A stretch of 37,506 nt of DNA from Candidatus Pacearchaeota archaeon (GTDB taxonomy: Archaea > Nanobdellota > Nanobdellia > Pacearchaeales > GW2011-AR1): the NCBI GenBank assembly GCA_018304055.1, contig JAGVWY010000002.1, forward strand, positions 1 to 37,506, written 5' to 3'. Shown here in pieces: positions 9,376-19,151 of this stretch; position 1 is the first letter of the stretch, and the number at the start of each line of letters is the position of its first letter. Under the pieces are notes generated by a model. It did no database searches. It was not told the DNA's origin and worked only from the letters and a program-made list of their open reading frames with translations. The position numbers and the translations under genes were made by a program.

Positions 9376-9873
9376 TTATCCAAGATAACTCCCTTTAATT
9401 TCTCTATTTTCTCCATTAGTCTCATTAATCAAATTTTTAATTGATTTAATCAAATCATTTTTTATAGTGTTATTAAATGTATGAAATAATTTTTTTATAA
9501 ATTCTGCTTCGGCTTTTTCTGAATACTCTAAATCAAGAAGAATTGTTTCAGCTTCTAAATTTCCTATTTGTTCATATATCCTTGATAATAACGCGCGTTC
9601 TTCTGAATGTATATTTTTTAATTTTTTATGCAAAAATAATGGAGCCATGCTTGGATTAAGGATAATCTCTATAAATCTAAAGTAATTTGATATTTTTTCT
9701 ATTATTTTTCTTCTAATTATCCTTAATAAAAAATCTGTCTCCGGGTTTACTTCCTCAATGTCAAACAATTCATTCAATTTTTTATAATCTGGAAGAGAAT
9801 ATTTCTTGGATAATTTTTCGTATTCTTCTTTCAGTTTTTCTATATCATTAGGTTCTTTGCTTTTCTTGGCCAT
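9376..9873 (-). CDS. hypothetical protein, helical
   Basis: 165-aa ORF. Confidence 0.6.
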   Translation of the reverse strand: MAKKSKEPNDIEKLKEEYEKLSKKYSLPDYKKLNELFDIEEVNPETDFLLRIIRRKIIEKISNYFRFIEIILNPSMAPLFLHKKLKNIHSEERALLSRIYEQIGNLEAETILLDLEYSEKAEAEFIKKLFHTFNNTIKNDLIKSIKNLINETNGENREIKGSYLG

Positions 9874-10030
9874 GCTTTTCTTAAAAGAATTTTGTTTATA
9901 AAATTATGTATTCGTAAACTTTTGTTGAATCCCCTTATAACACACCAAAGTCCCTCACGTAAAACCAAAAGTTCAGTGTTCATTTTAAGTGGTGACTCAC
10001 GTTTAAATATTATTTTTCCCTTTAATTAAA

Positions 10031-10744
10031 ATGAAAAAATCTCAAACAGCTCCAGCTATAGCACTCTTAATTATTGTTATTATCTTAATAGGATTATTAA
10101 TCATATTTCTAGTAGCAAATCTTTCTGGTTTTAGTATTAAATATAGTGATGAAAAAAAAGAAGAAAATATTAATTACCCTGATGAAAATCTTATCCTGAA
10201 AATTGATTATGATAAAACTGATGAAATTTTATGTAGTTATCCATACATGAGATATGGTTCTGGTTGCTGTTTAGATAAAAATATTAATTACATATGCGAT
10301 AATGATGAACTTTCTGTTAAAGAAATAACCTATAATTTTTGTGAATATCCTTATGTAAAAATAGGAAATAAATGCTGTTATGATAATAACCGAAATGGCA
10401 TTTGTGATGATAAAGATGATTATAGAGACAGGGATAGGGATATCAACGAAGATGCTTATTTAGGCAGCCCTTTTTCTGTTTCTGATTTTGATATAAATAG
10501 TGATGAAATAACATTATGGATAAAAAATAGAGGAGATAAAACAGTAAGAATTGGGATGATAGAAATTGAAGACTGTGATGATTTTGATGAAGATGTTATA
10601 TTAGAAAAAAACGAAAAAGAAAGATTTGATTTTGATTGTGATAGAGATAATAGGTTTAGCAGGGATATTCGAGTAACATATAGTGAAGAAGGCTCTGATA
10701 AAGAAAAAACAGCTAGAGGAAATATTGAAAGAGATTACGATTGA
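10031..10744 (+). CDS. membrane-anchored protein with two tandem CC/Asp-rich modules
   Basis: N-terminal TM helix; CSYPYMRYGSGCCLDKNINYICDND and CEYPYVKIGNKCCYDNNRNGICDDKDD. Confidence 0.7.
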   Translation: MKKSQTAPAIALLIIVIILIGLLIIFLVANLSGFSIKYSDEKKEENINYPDENLILKIDYDKTDEILCSYPYMRYGSGCCLDKNINYICDNDELSVKEITYNFCEYPYVKIGNKCCYDNNRNGICDDKDDYRDRDRDINEDAYLGSPFSVSDFDINSDEITLWIKNRGDKTVRIGMIEIEDCDDFDEDVILEKNEKERFDFDCDRDNRFSRDIRVTYSEEGSDKEKTARGNIERDYD

Positions 10745-10754
10745 ACCTGTATAA

Positions 10755-10828
10755 AGCCACAGGGGAGGATTGAACTCCCGACCTCATGCTTACCATGCAT
10801 GCGCTCTCACCAACTGAGCTACTGCGGC
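10755..10828 (-). tRNA. tRNA-Thr(GGT)
   Basis: minus-strand cloverleaf GCCGCAG-TA-GCTC-AGTTGGTGA-GAGC-G-CATGC-ATGGTAA-GCATG-AGGTC-GGGAG-TTCAATC-CTCCC-CTGTGGC-T; loop ATGGTAA gives anticodon GGT; no encoded CCA. Confidence 0.95.
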
Positions 10829-10851
10829 ATTAAGTCATTGAGAAAAGATAA

Positions 10852-10863
10852 TTTATATATTTA
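10852..10863 (-). promoter_or_regulatory. TATA-like box for tRNA-Thr
   Basis: TTTATATATTTA 24-35 nt upstream of the tRNA 5' end. Confidence 0.5.
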
Positions 10864-10988
10864 ATAGTTTTTGGGTAACAAATTTTCAAATCTTCGATTA
10901 GCAAAAAATAAATCCTAATAAATTTCAAAGCGAAATGGTTTTAAATAAAATAATCTAAATAATATCATTAAAAAGAGTGTGATAGATA

Positions 10989-11171
10989 ATGTTTCCATTT
11001 AGAAACCCAAATATTCAAAGGGCATGGTCCATAGTTTTCATTATTTTGGGAGTTTTAATTATGATTGCAAAACCATTATATAGTCTAATTGAAAGTATTG
11101 GTTTAAATGCATTTGTAACTGGATTAATACTCGCTTTTGTAGGATTTTTTTATTTTATGGACGTTCAATAA
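10989..11171 (+). CDS. small membrane protein
   Basis: 60 aa, two hydrophobic helices. Confidence 0.6.
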   Translation: MFPFRNPNIQRAWSIVFIILGVLIMIAKPLYSLIESIGLNAFVTGLILAFVGFFYFMDVQ

Positions 11172-11172
11172 G

Positions 11173-11418
11173 ATGGTTACTATAAAACAGAAAGAGAAAA
11201 ATATTAAAGACTTAGAATATAATCATCTCTTAAACAAACAAAATATCTTTGTTATTATTTTAGGAACCGCAGTTATTTCTACTATATTAAGTGATAATTT
11301 ACCAGAAAATATTACTAAGGGTGGGTTGATCTTGGCTTTTATATTAGGTATAATATTATCCCTGTTACATTATAGTAAGAAGTTAAAAAATATGATAGAA
11401 GAAATAAGAAATATCTAA
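11173..11418 (+). CDS. small membrane protein
   Basis: 81 aa, two hydrophobic helices, directly follows 10989 ORF. Confidence 0.55.
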   Translation: MVTIKQKEKNIKDLEYNHLLNKQNIFVIILGTAVISTILSDNLPENITKGGLILAFILGIILSLLHYSKKLKNMIEEIRNI

Positions 11419-11423
11419 CAATC

Positions 11424-11624
11424 TTACTTTTCAGGAAGCCATTCCATCCTTATAAAATATCCAGTTAGTTCTTTTGTGTTATCAAAAATTTCAAATAACC
11501 ATGAAGTGTATACACTAAAAAAAGATTTAAAATTTTCAGTATTATTCATTTGGATATTATTTTCTGATATAATAAAAAAAGCTCCTACCAGCAGGAAAAA
11601 TACTATAAACATTATTATTCTCAT
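11424..11624 (-). CDS. small membrane-anchored protein, paralogue of the next ORF
   Basis: N-terminal TM; FKSFFSVYTSWLFEIFDNTKELTGYFIRMEW. Confidence 0.6.
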   Translation of the reverse strand: MRIIMFIVFFLLVGAFFIISENNIQMNNTENFKSFFSVYTSWLFEIFDNTKELTGYFIRMEWLPEK

Positions 11625-12010
11625 TTTTCATTCTGGGTTTTATTAGTTGATGCCCAATCCATTTTTATTGCTTTTCCAGTTATGTCTTTCATATTATGGT
11701 AACCATTAACAAGCCATCCAGTATATACTTTTATTGCGTTAAATACTCCTTTAGGAGATGAAAAATCAAGACTATTTTGTTTTGTTACTAAAATCATCGT
11801 GGAATAGAGAAAGAGAGCTATAAGTATAAGGAAAAAAATAAAGAATTTATGTTTTAAATGACTCATGCTTATAACAACTATACCTGTTATTACCAATATA
11901 AGTATAACAACTAAGCTTATTCCCACCATTTTGTTGTATATATTAGTTTTTAGCACTATAAAAATATTTGTGCTTTCATTGTTGTTTCCCAATTTTCCAC
12001 AAAGTTTCAA
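11621..12010 (-). CDS. small membrane-anchored protein; true start probably downstream of the listed one
   Basis: FNAIKVYTGWLVNGYHNMKDITGKAIKMDW parallels 11424..11624. Confidence 0.6.
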   Translation of the reverse strand: MKLCGKLGNNNESTNIFIVLKTNIYNKMVGISLVVILILVITGIVVISMSHLKHKFFIFFLILIALFLYSTMILVTKQNSLDFSSPKGVFNAIKVYTGWLVNGYHNMKDITGKAIKMDWASTNKTQNEK

Positions 12011-12725
12011 AATAGCTCTTAAAGCTCTTCACTATTTCTTCATTATAGATGAGAAATCCCGAGGGATTTTTAGTAACTAAATGAATAAAAGCTTTATCTT
12101 TGTAAAAAGTAATTTGCATTTTAGAAGCAAATAACTCTGGGAGATATCTTATGTATGCTTTTTTGTGAGTTGTTTTTTCCAAATTTCCTTTCACATTATA
12201 ATTAGCTAACATTTTTACTATAATTCCTTTTTTAGCTCTCTGAGAATGATAATTGTAAAAAAATTCTCTTAATCCTTTCACATCTCCATAATTTGCACCA
12301 ATAACATAATAAACATCATCTTTTTTCAATTCGTCTAGAATATTCTTAAAAAAATTTGTAATTGCCTTAAATCCTTCATATATTGTTGCATTTGGTTTCT
12401 TAGAAGAATTGCGAATCAACTCTAATTCAGGAAGTATATCATTAATGATAGTTCTTTCTTTTTCAATTTCCTCTTCTTTTTTATCTATGAATTCTGCTAA
12501 CCTTTTAGGCTCAATAGAAGAAAAATACTGTATTTTGCCTTTTGTTATTTGTCCTGCAAGTCCTTTGTTAATTAATCTATCAAGAATTTTGTATACTTTT
12601 GATGATGAAACTTGTGCTTCTTTGGCTAATGGTCCTGTTTTTGTTTCTCCTAATTTAAGCAAAGCTAAATATACTTTTGCCTCTCCTTGTGTTAAACCAA
12701 TGCTCTCCAAAAGTCTTAAATCCAT
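11976..12725 (-). CDS. TrmB-family transcriptional regulator
   Basis: LLESIGLTQGEAKVYLALLKLGETKTGPLAKEAQVSSSKVYKILDRLINKGLAGQ winged helix. Confidence 0.88.
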   Translation of the reverse strand: MDLRLLESIGLTQGEAKVYLALLKLGETKTGPLAKEAQVSSSKVYKILDRLINKGLAGQITKGKIQYFSSIEPKRLAEFIDKKEEEIEKERTIINDILPELELIRNSSKKPNATIYEGFKAITNFFKNILDELKKDDVYYVIGANYGDVKGLREFFYNYHSQRAKKGIIVKMLANYNVKGNLEKTTHKKAYIRYLPELFASKMQITFYKDKAFIHLVTKNPSGFLIYNEEIVKSFKSYFETLWKIGKQQ

Positions 12726-12859
12726 ATGCTAAATTAGATTACACCATTAATAAATCTTTCTAACTACAACCCCCTTATGAGACAATAAAATTAATAAAGC
12801 CCTTTATACTATCACTATTAAGTAAATAAAAAATAAATAAGATTAGAATTTAAGAAAAA

Positions 12860-13942
12860 ATGACAGAACAATCAACTTCAAATAAACCGAAGAAAAAAGC
12901 ATTATTATATTGCAGAGGAGAAAATCCTCTCTTTTTAGCACTTGCTCAAAAACTAGAGGATATTGTTGATTTAGAATGTGTAGATAATACAGATGAAAGA
13001 GTTCAAGATGGCAAAAGAAATGCTAGATACCTCTATGATATGATTACAGAAGAAAGATATGAACAGATTTTTACTGATAAAACCTTACAGATAATTCAAA
13101 TAGATGAAGATTATATTGGTGGTAATATGGATAATGATATTAGAAGCTATTTGCTAGGATTAGAAAGTCCTGAAGCAGCTCAATTAGATGAAAGATTTAA
13201 AGGATTAACTAGCGATGAAAGATGGAAGAAAGTTCGTGAAGAAAAAAAACTTAATGAAGAAGATAGACATTGTAATAAATATATGGATTATCGGAAAAAT
13301 TTAATTGATAAACTTAAAGGACATTTATGTGGTGTTTATGATTTATTAAAACTTGTTGGATGTGACCATGATTATGCTGATAGTCTTGATAGAGTAATAC
13401 AGCATTATAAAAAAGAAGGCAAGCAATTAGCAGTTATAGAGTATGGATTAGATGATCATTTATCCAGCAAGATGAAATGGCCAGATGGAGCATCAAATAT
13501 CTATCAATTTTTTGAAGCAAAAGGAGTTCCAATTATTGGACGTGATCATACAAAACTATCTAATTATCAGATTAGGGGATATAAATTAAATAAAGATAGC
13601 TATCAGTGGTATGGACATGGAAAAAGAATAGATGGTAATGTAAAAGAAGGTTTGTCACATGTAGGAATAGATCCTGATAAAGCAGTATTAATTGCTGATC
13701 ATCACATTTATAATATGGGAAGGGATGATGTTACAAAAACGCAAACTAATGAAATTCCAATTCAGCTTGTATGCCCTTGTTGTATAAATGGAACCAATTA
13801 TACTGATAATTCTTCAAGGCTGGGTTATACTCTACACCCAAGTCCTTTACTTCCTGAGAGTTTAGGAAACGAGCCTCAATTTATTGATGAACTCTCTGAA
13901 ATGATAAGAGAAGGAAACTATATTGGAAGATTATATTATTAG
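12860..13942 (+). CDS. hypothetical protein, 360 aa
   Basis: long ORF; motifs GVPIIGRDHTKLSNYQIRGYKL, AVLIADHHIYNMGRDDV, CPCC. Confidence 0.7.
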   Translation: MTEQSTSNKPKKKALLYCRGENPLFLALAQKLEDIVDLECVDNTDERVQDGKRNARYLYDMITEERYEQIFTDKTLQIIQIDEDYIGGNMDNDIRSYLLGLESPEAAQLDERFKGLTSDERWKKVREEKKLNEEDRHCNKYMDYRKNLIDKLKGHLCGVYDLLKLVGCDHDYADSLDRVIQHYKKEGKQLAVIEYGLDDHLSSKMKWPDGASNIYQFFEAKGVPIIGRDHTKLSNYQIRGYKLNKDSYQWYGHGKRIDGNVKEGLSHVGIDPDKAVLIADHHIYNMGRDDVTKTQTNEIPIQLVCPCCINGTNYTDNSSRLGYTLHPSPLLPESLGNEPQFIDELSEMIREGNYIGRLYY

Positions 13943-13955
13943 TTACTTAAGTGAT

Positions 13956-16523
13956 TTAGGTTTTCATCTTCACCAACTCCATAATAATAAAACCTAAAAA
14001 TCCTAACAGGATTATTGTGGACCATTCTTTTAAGTTAAGCGGAACAAACTGGAATACTAAATTAAGAGGAGAGTATAAAGCAAGAACATGTAGAAATAAT
14101 GAAAACGCAACAGCATAAAATAAATACTTATTAACAGGAGATTTGAAAACTGATTTTTCTGATTTTGAATTAAAAACAAGAAGCATTTGAAATACTATGG
14201 AAGAAGTTACTACCATTGTCCTCGCTTTTTCTATATCCTCTATATTTTTCACAAAGAAAAATAATCCTATCATAGCAGAAAGTATTCCACCAACAATAAT
14301 GAAGATTTTTATGCCATTTAAAATTTCATGCTTTGATGGGCCTCTTTTCATAATATTTTTTTCAGAAGATTCTGCGCTTAAAGCAAGGGCAGGAAAACTA
14401 TCAGTAACTAGGTTAATCCATAAAATTTGTAGGGGCAATAAAGGAAGAAGCTCTGGATTTCTCCAAATGAGAATTACTAACAAAACAATAGTTACTTCTG
14501 AAAAATTTGCAGCTAATAAATATTTAATGAATTTTTTTGTATTATCATAGATTGTTCTTCCTTCCTTAACACCTAGAATAATAGAAGAAAAATTATCATC
14601 TGTAATAATTATATCAGAAGAATCTTTCGCAACATCAGTTCCTCTTATACCCATTGCTATTCCAATATCTGCTCTTTTCAAAGCCAATGCGTCATTGACA
14701 CCATCCCCGGTCATTGCAACAATTTCATTTTTCTGTTTTAAAAGATTAATAATTCTTAATTTGTCTTGCGGAGAAATTCTAGAGAAAATAACTATATCTT
14801 TCATAATCATCAAAAGCGCTCTGTCAGATATTTTTTCTAATTCTCGCGAGTCAATAGACCTTCCCTGTAAACCAATTTCTTTTGCAACTGCTTCTGCTGT
14901 TAATTTTGAATCTCCTGTGATCATAATAACTTTTATCCCAGCTTTTCTACATAAAGCAACAGACTCTTTCACTTCTTTTCGTGGAGGATCAATCATTCCT
15001 TGAAATCCTACAAAAATCAAATCATTTTCAGCATTCTCTTCAGTTATTTCTTCCTTTTTCATGTATAGAGGAAATTCTTTATAAGCAAAGGATAATACTC
15101 TTAACCCCTGTTTTGCTATTTCTTCGTATACATTATACAATCTTTTTTTGTCCTTATCATCTATTTCAATTTTCCTTCCATCTATCAGTTCATACCTACA
15201 TCTTTCAATTATTTTTTCAGGAGCTCCTTTCACATATGAAATTATTTTTCCCTCTGATTTCCTGATAATAGACATCATTTTTCTTTCAGAATTAAAAGGA
15301 AATTCTTTTATTTTTGGTTCTTGTTTTGTTATTTCTCTTTTATCCATAAAATTATTTTGGGCAGATATTAAGAGAGCAATTTCTGTTGGGTCTCCTAAAA
15401 AATTATCTTTTCCATCTTTTTCTTCTACTTGGGCTTTATTGCATAATATTCCTATTTTTAGAAGAGCTTCTTTTCCTTTTAATGGATTTATCTTTCCATT
15501 TGCATAAATTGTTGTAACTTCCATTTTTCCTTCAGTGAGAGTTCCGGTTTTATCAGTGCAAATTACTGTAACTCTTCCAAGAGTTTCAGAAGACTGAAGC
15601 TTTCTTATTAACACATTATTTTTTATCATTCTCTTCGTTGCAAAAGCCAAACTAAGGGAAATAACTGCTGGAAGTCCTTCTGGAATTGCTGAAACTGCAA
15701 GACTTACTGAAACTAAAAATGAATTAAATATCTCAACTCCAGTAACATTCAATAAAAAGACTATCACAATTGAAATAAAAATAACTAATATTCCTATTTT
15801 TTTTGCAAAATTATCAAGCCTTTCTCTGAATGGATTTTTTTCTGGTTCTACTTTTTGCACTAGCTCTGAAATCTTTCCAATTTCAGTATTCATTCCTGTA
15901 TTAACAACTATCACCTTGCTATTTCCAGAAACAACCTCTGTTCCTTGATATACCATGTTTACTCTGTCTGCTAATGGTACATGGTTTATCAATTTTTCAG
16001 ATGATTTTTCAACAGGTATGCTCTCGCCAGTTAAAGAAGATTCATTAATTTTTAGTCCATTTGATTCTATAATCCTAGCATCAGCCACTATTTTATTCCC
16101 TTCTTCTATAATGAGAATATCTCCAGGAACTACTAATTCTGAATTAATAACCATAACTTTGTTATTTCTTAGTACTTTTGATTTATGAACTAATAACTTT
16201 TTTAGGTCATTAAGCGCTTTTTCTGCCTTGTACTCTTGCATAAAACCTAAACCTGCATTAATCATAACTATTATAAGAATGGTTATAGAATCTAATTTTG
16301 ATTTCATGAAAAAAGAGAGTAAAGCTGCGAGAATAAGTAGTATAATGAGAAATGATTTGAACTGGTCTAAAAACGTTTTTAACACGCTGAATTTATGAGT
16401 TTTCGTTATTTTGTTTTCTCCATATTTTTTTAATCTTTCAGATGCCTGTAAGTTGGTTAAGCCAGTCTCACTCGGACCTAATTTTTCGATTACCTCTTTT
16501 TCAGATAGCAAGTGCCAATCCAT
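13956..16523 (-). CDS. cation-transporting P-type ATPase (Ca2+/SERCA-like)
   Basis: VICTDKTGTLTEGKM, SSLTGESIPVEK, MTGDGVNDALALKRADIGIAMG. Confidence 0.93.
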   Translation of the reverse strand: MDWHLLSEKEVIEKLGPSETGLTNLQASERLKKYGENKITKTHKFSVLKTFLDQFKSFLIILLILAALLSFFMKSKLDSITILIIVMINAGLGFMQEYKAEKALNDLKKLLVHKSKVLRNNKVMVINSELVVPGDILIIEEGNKIVADARIIESNGLKINESSLTGESIPVEKSSEKLINHVPLADRVNMVYQGTEVVSGNSKVIVVNTGMNTEIGKISELVQKVEPEKNPFRERLDNFAKKIGILVIFISIVIVFLLNVTGVEIFNSFLVSVSLAVSAIPEGLPAVISLSLAFATKRMIKNNVLIRKLQSSETLGRVTVICTDKTGTLTEGKMEVTTIYANGKINPLKGKEALLKIGILCNKAQVEEKDGKDNFLGDPTEIALLISAQNNFMDKREITKQEPKIKEFPFNSERKMMSIIRKSEGKIISYVKGAPEKIIERCRYELIDGRKIEIDDKDKKRLYNVYEEIAKQGLRVLSFAYKEFPLYMKKEEITEENAENDLIFVGFQGMIDPPRKEVKESVALCRKAGIKVIMITGDSKLTAEAVAKEIGLQGRSIDSRELEKISDRALLMIMKDIVIFSRISPQDKLRIINLLKQKNEIVAMTGDGVNDALALKRADIGIAMGIRGTDVAKDSSDIIITDDNFSSIILGVKEGRTIYDNTKKFIKYLLAANFSEVTIVLLVILIWRNPELLPLLPLQILWINLVTDSFPALALSAESSEKNIMKRGPSKHEILNGIKIFIIVGGILSAMIGLFFFVKNIEDIEKARTMVVTSSIVFQMLLVFNSKSEKSVFKSPVNKYLFYAVAFSLFLHVLALYSPLNLVFQFVPLNLKEWSTIILLGFLGFIIMELVKMKT

Positions 16524-16553
16524 AAATAGATTAAAGAAATAAAGTTTAAAAGA

Positions 16554-17027
16554 TTAGCGTTTATTCCTTAATTCATGCAAAAAATCTAAAACCTCTTGTG
16601 CATGTCCTGTTGGCTTTACATTATCAAAAACTTTTACTATTTTTCCATTTTGGATAATAAACGTTGTTCTTTTAATTCCCATAAATTTCTTTCCAAGAAA
16701 ACTTTTTTCACTATAAACTTTATATTTTTTAGAAATCTCAAAATCAGGTTCAGACAATAATAGAACATTTAAACCATGTTTCTCGCAAAATTTAGTCTTG
16801 GTTTTTTCATTGCCTCCAGATATCCCGATTACTATGGCATCAAGTTGGTCAAACGCATCTTTATTATTAGTAAAATCAATTGCTTCAATAGTACATCCTG
16901 GTGTATTATCTTTTGGATAAAAATATAAAATAACAATTTTATCATTATAATTACTTAATGTATGGACTTTCCCATTTTTATCTTTTAATGCAAAGTCTAT
17001 TATCTTGGAATTTTTTTCTAGAGGCAT
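16554..17027 (-). CDS. peroxiredoxin, BCP/PrxQ type
   Basis: VILYFYPKDNTPGCTIEAIDFTNN. Confidence 0.88.
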   Translation of the reverse strand: MPLEKNSKIIDFALKDKNGKVHTLSNYNDKIVILYFYPKDNTPGCTIEAIDFTNNKDAFDQLDAIVIGISGGNEKTKTKFCEKHGLNVLLLSEPDFEISKKYKVYSEKSFLGKKFMGIKRTTFIIQNGKIVKVFDNVKPTGHAQEVLDFLHELRNKR

Positions 17028-17055
17028 GTTAGTATAAGAACTTTATTATTCTTTA

Positions 17056-18084
17056 TTAAAACAACGTCTTCTGTCCTTTTTGTTTTTCTATTTCATTTAG
17101 TTTTTCTAATTGACTATCAATTCTTTTTTCAGAAAATTCATAGTTTAATAAAAGAGTTTTAATTCTATTTTCATTTATTTTTGGAAAATCTATTTTTTGG
17201 TTTTTGTATATGTCTGGATTTTTTATGAGATCATATACAATGTTCCAGTCAAAATCTATCTCATATTTTTCAAATTTTTCATCTTTTTCTATAGCATTAA
17301 AAATTCTTTCTTTTGTTTTGTATTCCTGGACTATTTTCAGTGATTTTTTTGGACCAAGGCCTTTTACTCCTTTAGGATTATAGTCTGTTCCAGTTAAAAT
17401 TCCTAGACAGATAAGTTGCTCTTGGTTTAGATTTAATTCTTCTAGGACATTTTTTAACTCGATTACTTGAGGGAAAACTTCTTTAAAACCAGAGATAGTT
17501 TTTCGTTTTCTTGCAAGACTTAAATTTTGGATTAATTTAGGAGTTTCAAATAACAAGCAGTCATAATCTTGAGAGGCAACTGCGTAGGCTTTTCCTTCTT
17601 TAACTAAACAGCTTGCCTGCGCTTCTCCTTCTCCTGGAGCTTGTAAAACAGCAATGCCCATCGCAATTAAAAGTTCCTTACTTTCCTTTATTTTTTGCTC
17701 GTCTAAGGAGACATCTGACCTTGCATACTTTCCCATTGCTTTTATATCTTTTTCCTTAACTGCTTGTTGGTATTTTTCTCGTGCATAATCCTTTATTTCT
17801 TTTCTATTTTCCAAAGTTTTTCTTTTCATTTCAGGAGATTCGCCATCAAAAACATAGATTAATTTAATGTCCTCAAGAATAAGATTCATGTTTCTGTAAA
17901 ATAATCCTGACAAATGGCTGGTAGTGTTTCCTTTAGAATCTTTTAATGGAGTGCCATCTGGCTGCCTAATAGTTGTAAGAAATTGATAAATAGCATTGAA
18001 AGCATCAACTGCTATGATTTTTCCTTTTAAGTGAGAAAACTGGATTTCTTTTTTTGGAATAATCTCACCTATCTGCAAACCCAT
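17056..18084 (-). CDS. fen: flap endonuclease 1
   Basis: GKIIAVDAFNAIYQFLTTIRQPDGTPLKDSKGNTTSHLSGLFYR, APGEGEAQASCLVKEGKAYAVASQDYDCLLF, GTDYNPKGVKGLGPKK. Confidence 0.95.
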   Translation of the reverse strand: MGLQIGEIIPKKEIQFSHLKGKIIAVDAFNAIYQFLTTIRQPDGTPLKDSKGNTTSHLSGLFYRNMNLILEDIKLIYVFDGESPEMKRKTLENRKEIKDYAREKYQQAVKEKDIKAMGKYARSDVSLDEQKIKESKELLIAMGIAVLQAPGEGEAQASCLVKEGKAYAVASQDYDCLLFETPKLIQNLSLARKRKTISGFKEVFPQVIELKNVLEELNLNQEQLICLGILTGTDYNPKGVKGLGPKKSLKIVQEYKTKERIFNAIEKDEKFEKYEIDFDWNIVYDLIKNPDIYKNQKIDFPKINENRIKTLLLNYEFSEKRIDSQLEKLNEIEKQKGQKTLF

Positions 18085-18158
18085 TCATAAGAAAAACATT
18101 AGTAGTTAATAAAATTATGCTATAACCTTCTGCTTTAGAACTCTTTTTAATATTTTTT

Positions 18159-18608
18159 TTAACGATATTTCAATCTCCTTACTATATCCAAGAAAGGAAA
18201 TACATTTTTTGGATTTTTAACATCAACTCCTGCATTTAATGCTAATAGTCTTGCCTGTTCATATTCTGTTATTATTGATATGTCTTCACGTGTCATTCTT
18301 CCTCCTAGTTGAAGGTCTTCCTTTGTTTGATAAACTTCTACCTCTGGTAATTCCCTCTGAAAAGCATAATATTCTGCCCCCCCATACTGATTATCTAGCG
18401 CATACATCACTAATCCTATTAATCTTCTGTTTTGCCGTGCAACAAAATGTGAAACCGCTTGTCTTTCTGAAAACGCTTCTGTTTCTCCACTTAATGTTAA
18501 TGCATTATATCCTGGAATATCTACTTCTGCAGGCAACTGTACTTCATAGATATGTCTCTTTCTATTGTTACACGTGTTAATATTGTTTCCCATACTCAAA
18601 TATTCCAA
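18159..18608 (-). CDS. hypothetical protein
   Basis: 149-aa ORF. Confidence 0.55.
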   Translation of the reverse strand: MEYLSMGNNINTCNNRKRHIYEVQLPAEVDIPGYNALTLSGETEAFSERQAVSHFVARQNRRLIGLVMYALDNQYGGAEYYAFQRELPEVEVYQTKEDLQLGGRMTREDISIITEYEQARLLALNAGVDVKNPKNVFPFLDIVRRLKYR

Positions 18609-18630
18609 TTAGCATTTAAATAATTTGTGG

Positions 18631-19092
18631 TTACCTCTGCACTCTTTTGCTTAAAATCATTAAAAATTCTTTTGCTAACAAAAGATATTCTTTGAGAGTT
18701 ATAAGGTCAATAAATTCTGTTTTTAGTGAATTAGACATCATAACTACTTTTTCTTTTTTAACAAATTCCATAACACTTTGTGAATGTTTTTTATTTAATT
18801 CAATAATTTCATTTATTTTTTTTAGCTGTCTGTTTGAAACATTGTAGTTTTTAGCTATTTTAAAAAAACTTTCTAAATCATTGTTGAGATTTTCGTAAAT
18901 ATGCAGTTTTCTTATCAAATGTTCATAATAAAGTAAGGAATAAATACAGTTTACTATTGCCTTGTAGATTTCATCAAAAATTTTTAATAGAAGTCTTTTT
19001 TCATTAACTAAAGGAAAGGTTACATAAGTCATATGGTCTGCTATCCGAATATTTTTGATAGCTTCTTTCAGATGTTTTTGAAATTCATCCAT
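18631..19092 (-). CDS. hypothetical helical protein
   Basis: 153-aa ORF. Confidence 0.6.
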   Translation of the reverse strand: MDEFQKHLKEAIKNIRIADHMTYVTFPLVNEKRLLLKIFDEIYKAIVNCIYSLLYYEHLIRKLHIYENLNNDLESFFKIAKNYNVSNRQLKKINEIIELNKKHSQSVMEFVKKEKVVMMSNSLKTEFIDLITLKEYLLLAKEFLMILSKRVQR

Positions 19093-19151
19093 TTTACATG
19101 GAAAGCCATGATTATAAGGGAAGAGTTGTTAATAAGGTTATTTGTGTAAAA

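Noticed and set aside
12409-12732. 107-aa plus-strand ORF opposite the TrmB gene
   Set aside because: Shadow ORF; the TrmB winged-helix translation is convincing.
14197-16188. Plus-strand ORFs antisense to the P-type ATPase (14197, 14695, 14981, 15148, 15955)
   Set aside because: Shadow ORFs opposite a strongly supported 855-aa CDS.
17056-17090. Truncated PCNA-binding tail of FEN1 (...KQKGQKTLF*)
   Set aside because: Short PIP-like tails vary among archaeal FEN1 proteins; not clearly unusual without an alignment.
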